Positions 33,110-35,172 of a stretch of DNA of 35,172 nt are shown here, one piece after another; positions within the stretch are counted from its first letter, which is position 1; the number at the start of each line of letters is the position of its first letter. The translations under genes were made by a program, and so were the position numbers. Below the pieces are notes generated by a model. The model made no database searches and had not been told where the DNA came from. It was given only the letters and a program-made list of their open reading frames with translations. The stretch comes from Ktedonobacterales bacterium (lineage in GTDB: Bacteria; Chloroflexota; Ktedonobacteria; Ktedonobacterales; JADMIN01), in NCBI GenBank assembly GCA_025935195.1, contig JAICVS010000032.1, positions 1 to 35,172 on the forward strand. Reading direction: 5' to 3'.

Positions 33110-33925
33110 ATGCCCAAGACTGAGTTCTCCGCCGAGGCGACCGAGGCTATTACGCGCCTGATCGCGCGCATTGCCGACAACAAGTACGCGCTGGGCCGCC
33201 ATTACGCTGAGTGGTGCAGCGCCGCGCCCACGCTGGAGTCAGCCGTCGCCGCCGCGGCGATGGCGCAGGACGAGCTGGGCCACGCGCGCGCGCTCTATCC
33301 GCTGCTACGCACGCTCACGCCGGCCGCCGGCGCCGAGAACGAGCCGGAGACACGCACGCGCTTCACGCACATGGCCGTGCTCGACCAGCCGCTGCCCGGC
33401 TGGGAGGACGTGATCACGGCGAACTTCCTGGTGGACGGTGCGCTCACCTCGCTCTTCGAGGCCGCCGTAGATTCCGCCTACGAGCCGCTCGCCGGGCGCA
33501 GCCGCAAGGTGCTGCAGGAGGAGCGCATGCACGCGCAGCACGCGGCATCGTGGGTGCGCCTGCTGGCGCGCGAGGGCGGCGGCATCCGCGCGGCTCTCGA
33601 GGCCAGCCTGCGTCATGCCTGGCCGGAGGTGCTATGCTGGTTCGGCCCGGAGGGCGATGGTGGAGATGCGCTTGCCGCCAACCATGTGCTCGACGCCACG
33701 CCGGATGCGCTGCGCGCCCGCTTCCTCGCCGCCATCGGCCCGCTCATCGAGGCCGAGCGGCTGAATCTCCCGCTCCGCCGCGCCGGAGACGACACCTGGG
33801 AGCTGACTGAGCCGTTGCCGTGGGATCGCTTCGACGCCGAGACGCACCGCCTCGCCCACGGCACGGCGGCGGGCGCGGTCGTCATCGCTGGCGCGGCCAG
33901 CGCCGCATCCCAGGCAGAGAAGTGA
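33110..33925 (+). CDS. paaC: 1,2-phenylacetyl-CoA epoxidase subunit PaaC
   Basis: PaaC is the ferritin-like structural partner of PaaA. 271 residues, near the family length (about 250). Helical motifs ADNKYALGRHYAEWC, MAQDELGHARALYPLL, TANFLVDGALTSLFEAA, and EERMHAQHAASWVRLL. The ATG has AGGAG 9 bases upstream. It follows paaB after 127 bases that contain a dispersed repeat, and overlaps the downstream zinc-ribbon gene by 4 bases (GTGA). The DELGHAR and EERMHAQHA motifs look like metal ligands, although the PaaC of E. coli has lost its iron site. Confidence 0.93.
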   Translation: MPKTEFSAEATEAITRLIARIADNKYALGRHYAEWCSAAPTLESAVAAAAMAQDELGHARALYPLLRTLTPAAGAENEPETRTRFTHMAVLDQPLPGWEDVITANFLVDGALTSLFEAAVDSAYEPLAGRSRKVLQEERMHAQHAASWVRLLAREGGGIRAALEASLRHAWPEVLCWFGPEGDGGDALAANHVLDATPDALRARFLAAIGPLIEAERLNLPLRRAGDDTWELTEPLPWDRFDAETHRLAHGTAAGAVVIAGAASAASQAEK

Positions 33926-34152
33926 GTGGCGAGATGGAACGCGACAGCGAGCGGCACACGCACGCACACGCACCAGACAGCGCACGTCAGGATGAGGAAG
34001 CGGACGACCGCGCCACTTGCCCGTTCTGCGGCTCGCGCGAGACCGAGCTGCTCTCGCCCTTCGGCTCGCAACTCTCGACGGCGCAGTATCTCTGCCGCTC
34101 CTGCCGCTCGCCCTTCGAGCGCATCAGGCAGGATGAGCCGCCGAGCCGCTGA
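33922..34152 (+). CDS. PaaD C-terminal zinc-ribbon protein
   Basis: 76 residues from GTG 33922 (AGG 7 bases upstream; overlaps the paaC stop). An ATG at 33934 is an alternative. After an acidic, His-containing head comes a Cys4 ribbon: C33 and C36 in CPFCGS, then SPFGSQ, then C58 and C61 in CRSCRSPFERI. The order CPxCxS, xTELxSxFGS, CRxCxxPF is that of the C-terminal part of canonical PaaD. With the DUF59 part encoded at 32294-32689, PaaD here is split into two separate proteins. It ends 9 bases from the convergent toxin gene. Confidence 0.82.
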   Translation: MSGEMERDSERHTHAHAPDSARQDEEADDRATCPFCGSRETELLSPFGSQLSTAQYLCRSCRSPFERIRQDEPPSR

Positions 34153-34161
34153 TGCTGGCGG

Positions 34162-34494
34162 TCATTGCGGCGGGAGCAGGCCGAGCCGGAGTAGCTTCTT
34201 CGTCAGCTCGTAGACATCGCCCTTGTCGCCGTCCTTGCGGATGCCGACCGCGACCACGTAGATGGTGATCTTCTCCGCCTCGATCTGATAGATGACGCGG
34301 TAACGCTGCCCCACTGCCCTCAGGCTGCGATAGGAGGCCAACTCTCCCACCAGCGGTTTGCCACGTTCTGGATGCTGCCGAAGCCCTTCAATCGCTTCCA
34401 GAATCTTGCCGCGAACGCGGGTATCTTTGATGCCGCGGATCAGCTCCGCGGCCGTCGCGGTGATCTCGACGTGCCAGGTGGATTGCTCGGCCAT
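34162..34494 (-). CDS. RelE/ParE-family toxin
   Basis: 110 residues. The fold-typical pattern is a helical N-terminus (AELIRGIKDTRVRGKILEAIEGLRQHP), GKPLVGELASYRSLRAVGQRYRVIYQI strands, and the C-terminal YVVAVGIRKDGDKGDVYE. RelE-type toxins cut mRNA on the ribosome, ParE-type poison gyrase; sequence alone does not decide. The basic and aromatic residues near GQRYRVIY and the C-terminal region favour a RelE-like nuclease. GGAG lies 6 bases before the ATG. It follows the antitoxin gene by 12 bases. Confidence 0.88.
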   Translation of the reverse strand: MAEQSTWHVEITATAAELIRGIKDTRVRGKILEAIEGLRQHPERGKPLVGELASYRSLRAVGQRYRVIYQIEAEKITIYVVAVGIRKDGDKGDVYELTKKLLRLGLLPPQ

Positions 34495-34506
34495 TGCGCG
34501 CTCCGC

Positions 34507-34803
34507 TCAGGACTGGCCCGGCTCCGCCGCAAGCTCACGCTTGAGGTCGTCCAGCGAGATCGTCCGTCCCGCTGCGATGTCCTGAGCACTCGCGCGTAGG
34601 GCAGCTATCATCTCCGGCTGCCCCATCACGTCGAGCGTCTCCATGATCGCCTCGTACAGATCCCACGCCAGCACGGCCAGCACCGGCTGATTGCGCCGCG
34701 TGATGGCGACCGTCTCGTGTGAGCGCGCCAACTGGTCGGGCAGGCGTGTCAGTTGTTCCCGTGCCTCTGTAATCGAGAGCACGGTGTCCTTTTTGTGTGT
34801 CAT
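34507..34803 (-). CDS. Phd/YefM-family antitoxin
   Basis: 98 residues from ATG 34803 (AGGA 9 bases upstream). The N-terminal part (SITEAREQLTRLPDQLARSHETVAITRRNQPVLAVLAWDLYEAIMETL in short) has the Phd/YefM DNA-binding pattern, with ITRRNQPVLAVL as its usual central strand; the C-terminal part (ASAQDIAAGRTISLDDLKREL) is the toxin-neutralising tail. The frame is open upstream to 34920, past the promoter, which is not coding. It is first in the operon, as usual for such pairs, and should repress its own promoter. Confidence 0.88.
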   Translation of the reverse strand: MTHKKDTVLSITEAREQLTRLPDQLARSHETVAITRRNQPVLAVLAWDLYEAIMETLDVMGQPEMIAALRASAQDIAAGRTISLDDLKRELAAEPGQS

Positions 34804-34875
34804 GTCGGGGTGTCCTAGTCCGTCGTTTGTTGCGGTGGATGCTTCCGAACCGCACGACTGCGCTCTGCACATGTA

Positions 34876-34904
34876 ACTGTACATCAAACTGTACAAGAAT
34901 GCAA
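34876..34904 (-). promoter_or_regulatory. Toxin-antitoxin promoter and operator
   Basis: Minus strand TTGCAT (34899-34904), 17 bases, TACAGT (34876-34881). Two direct copies of ACTGTACA (34876-34883 and 34888-34895), each containing the palindrome TGTACA and set 12 bases apart, cover the -10 and spacer. This spacing puts them on about the same face of the helix, as expected for an autorepressor site. Confidence 0.6.
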
Positions 34905-34936
34905 GATCCAAGAAGCACACGGGGTGCCGGCCCTGT

Positions 34937-35172
34937 CTACACCAGCCCGGAGAAGAAATCTCTCTTGATCTGGGCGCGGGCGACTCCCATCCCCCGCAGC
35001 ACGCGCTCGTACGCCCGCACCATCTCTGGCTGGCCGGAGAGGTAGAAGGTGCGCTCGCGATAGTCCGGCGCCGCCTCGCGAATCATGCGCTCGTCAATCC
35101 GGCCCCGGCCGCCCGTCCAGCCGCGCGGGATCGCCGCCGTGTCCGTCAGCGTGTAGATCGTCTTGATACCAA
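34937..35172 (-). CDS. FAD/NAD(P)-binding oxidoreductase, C-terminal fragment
   Basis: The last 77 residues of a gene that starts outside the window. The visible part shows IPRGWTGGRGRIDERMI, then FYLSGQPEMVRAYERVLRGMG and a closing KRDFFSGL before a TAG. This is the NAD-binding C-terminus of the ferredoxin-reductase family, where FYLSGP-type and DFFPG-type motifs bind nucleotide and close the domain. No cysteine-rich 2Fe-2S domain follows, so it is not a canonical PaaE. It could still serve as an electron donor, but the opposite strand and intervening toxin-antitoxin pair argue against membership in the paa operon. Confidence 0.8.
   Translation of the reverse strand, partial: GIKTIYTLTDTAAIPRGWTGGRGRIDERMIREAAPDYRERTFYLSGQPEMVRAYERVLRGMGVARAQIKRDFFSGLV

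Noticed and set aside
34937-35172. Terminal reductase as PaaE
   Set aside because: The visible C-terminus lacks the 2Fe-2S ferredoxin domain that PaaE carries, and the gene is on the opposite strand beyond a toxin-antitoxin pair.

Overview
The window is GC-rich, single-copy-looking bacterial chromosome with short intergenic gaps, frequent GTG and TTG starts, clear Shine-Dalgarno (SD) sites and sigma70-type promoters. The combination of MurT/GatD (lipid II amidation, a trait of many single-membrane bacteria), two-domain universal stress protein, PknB-type kinase, PaaABCD and an AAA/VWA pair best suggests a member of Chloroflexota. That assignment is inference; there is no rRNA or tRNA gene here to anchor it.

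Layout. 1-10.6 kb, all minus strand: recG (3' end cut by the window edge); murT-gatD; then an AAA ATPase, a VWA protein and rsmG, the last two overlapping. A 780-base non-coding stretch with two promoter-like sites lies upstream of the ATPase. 10.7-11.4 kb: a DUF4190-type membrane protein with a strong terminator. 11.7-17.8 kb, plus strand: universal stress protein plus P-type cation ATPase, a lipoprotein polysaccharide deacetylase, and a DUF4097-like beta-repeat membrane protein that appears split by an in-frame TAG. 17.9-21.6 kb, minus: a two-gene heterodimeric ABC exporter. 21.9-23 kb, plus: a flippase-like (UPF0104) membrane protein lying between two copies of a dispersed repeat. 23.2-25.6 kb, minus: NarL-type response regulator and 7-TM histidine kinase. 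25.9-30.5 kb, plus: Ca2+/H+ antiporter, soluble Ser/Thr kinase, a small YtxH-like membrane protein with a terminator, and selD. 30.5-34.2 kb, plus: RNase III, then a phenylacetyl-CoA epoxidase operon (paaA, paaD N-domain, paaB, paaC, paaD zinc ribbon). 34.2-35.2 kb, minus: a RelE/Phd-type toxin-antitoxin pair and the C-terminus of an FAD/NAD reductase.

Main observations. (1) selD is longer than a plain ORF call shows: it starts at 29456, reads through an in-frame TGA at 29507-29509 in the active-site motif SCAG-U-ASK, and the bases right after the TGA fold into a SECIS-like stem-loop. This is strong evidence for a selenocysteine-containing SelD. (2) PaaD is split into two proteins encoded on either side of paaB and paaC. 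(3) The DUF4097 gene carries what looks like a CAG-to-TAG nonsense change. (4) RNase III has Arg where the family has a catalytic Asp. (5) The AAA ATPase has Asn in its Walker B motif and a Cys cluster. (6) Two families of short dispersed repeats are present.

No CRISPR array, insertion sequence, phage gene or RNA gene was seen.
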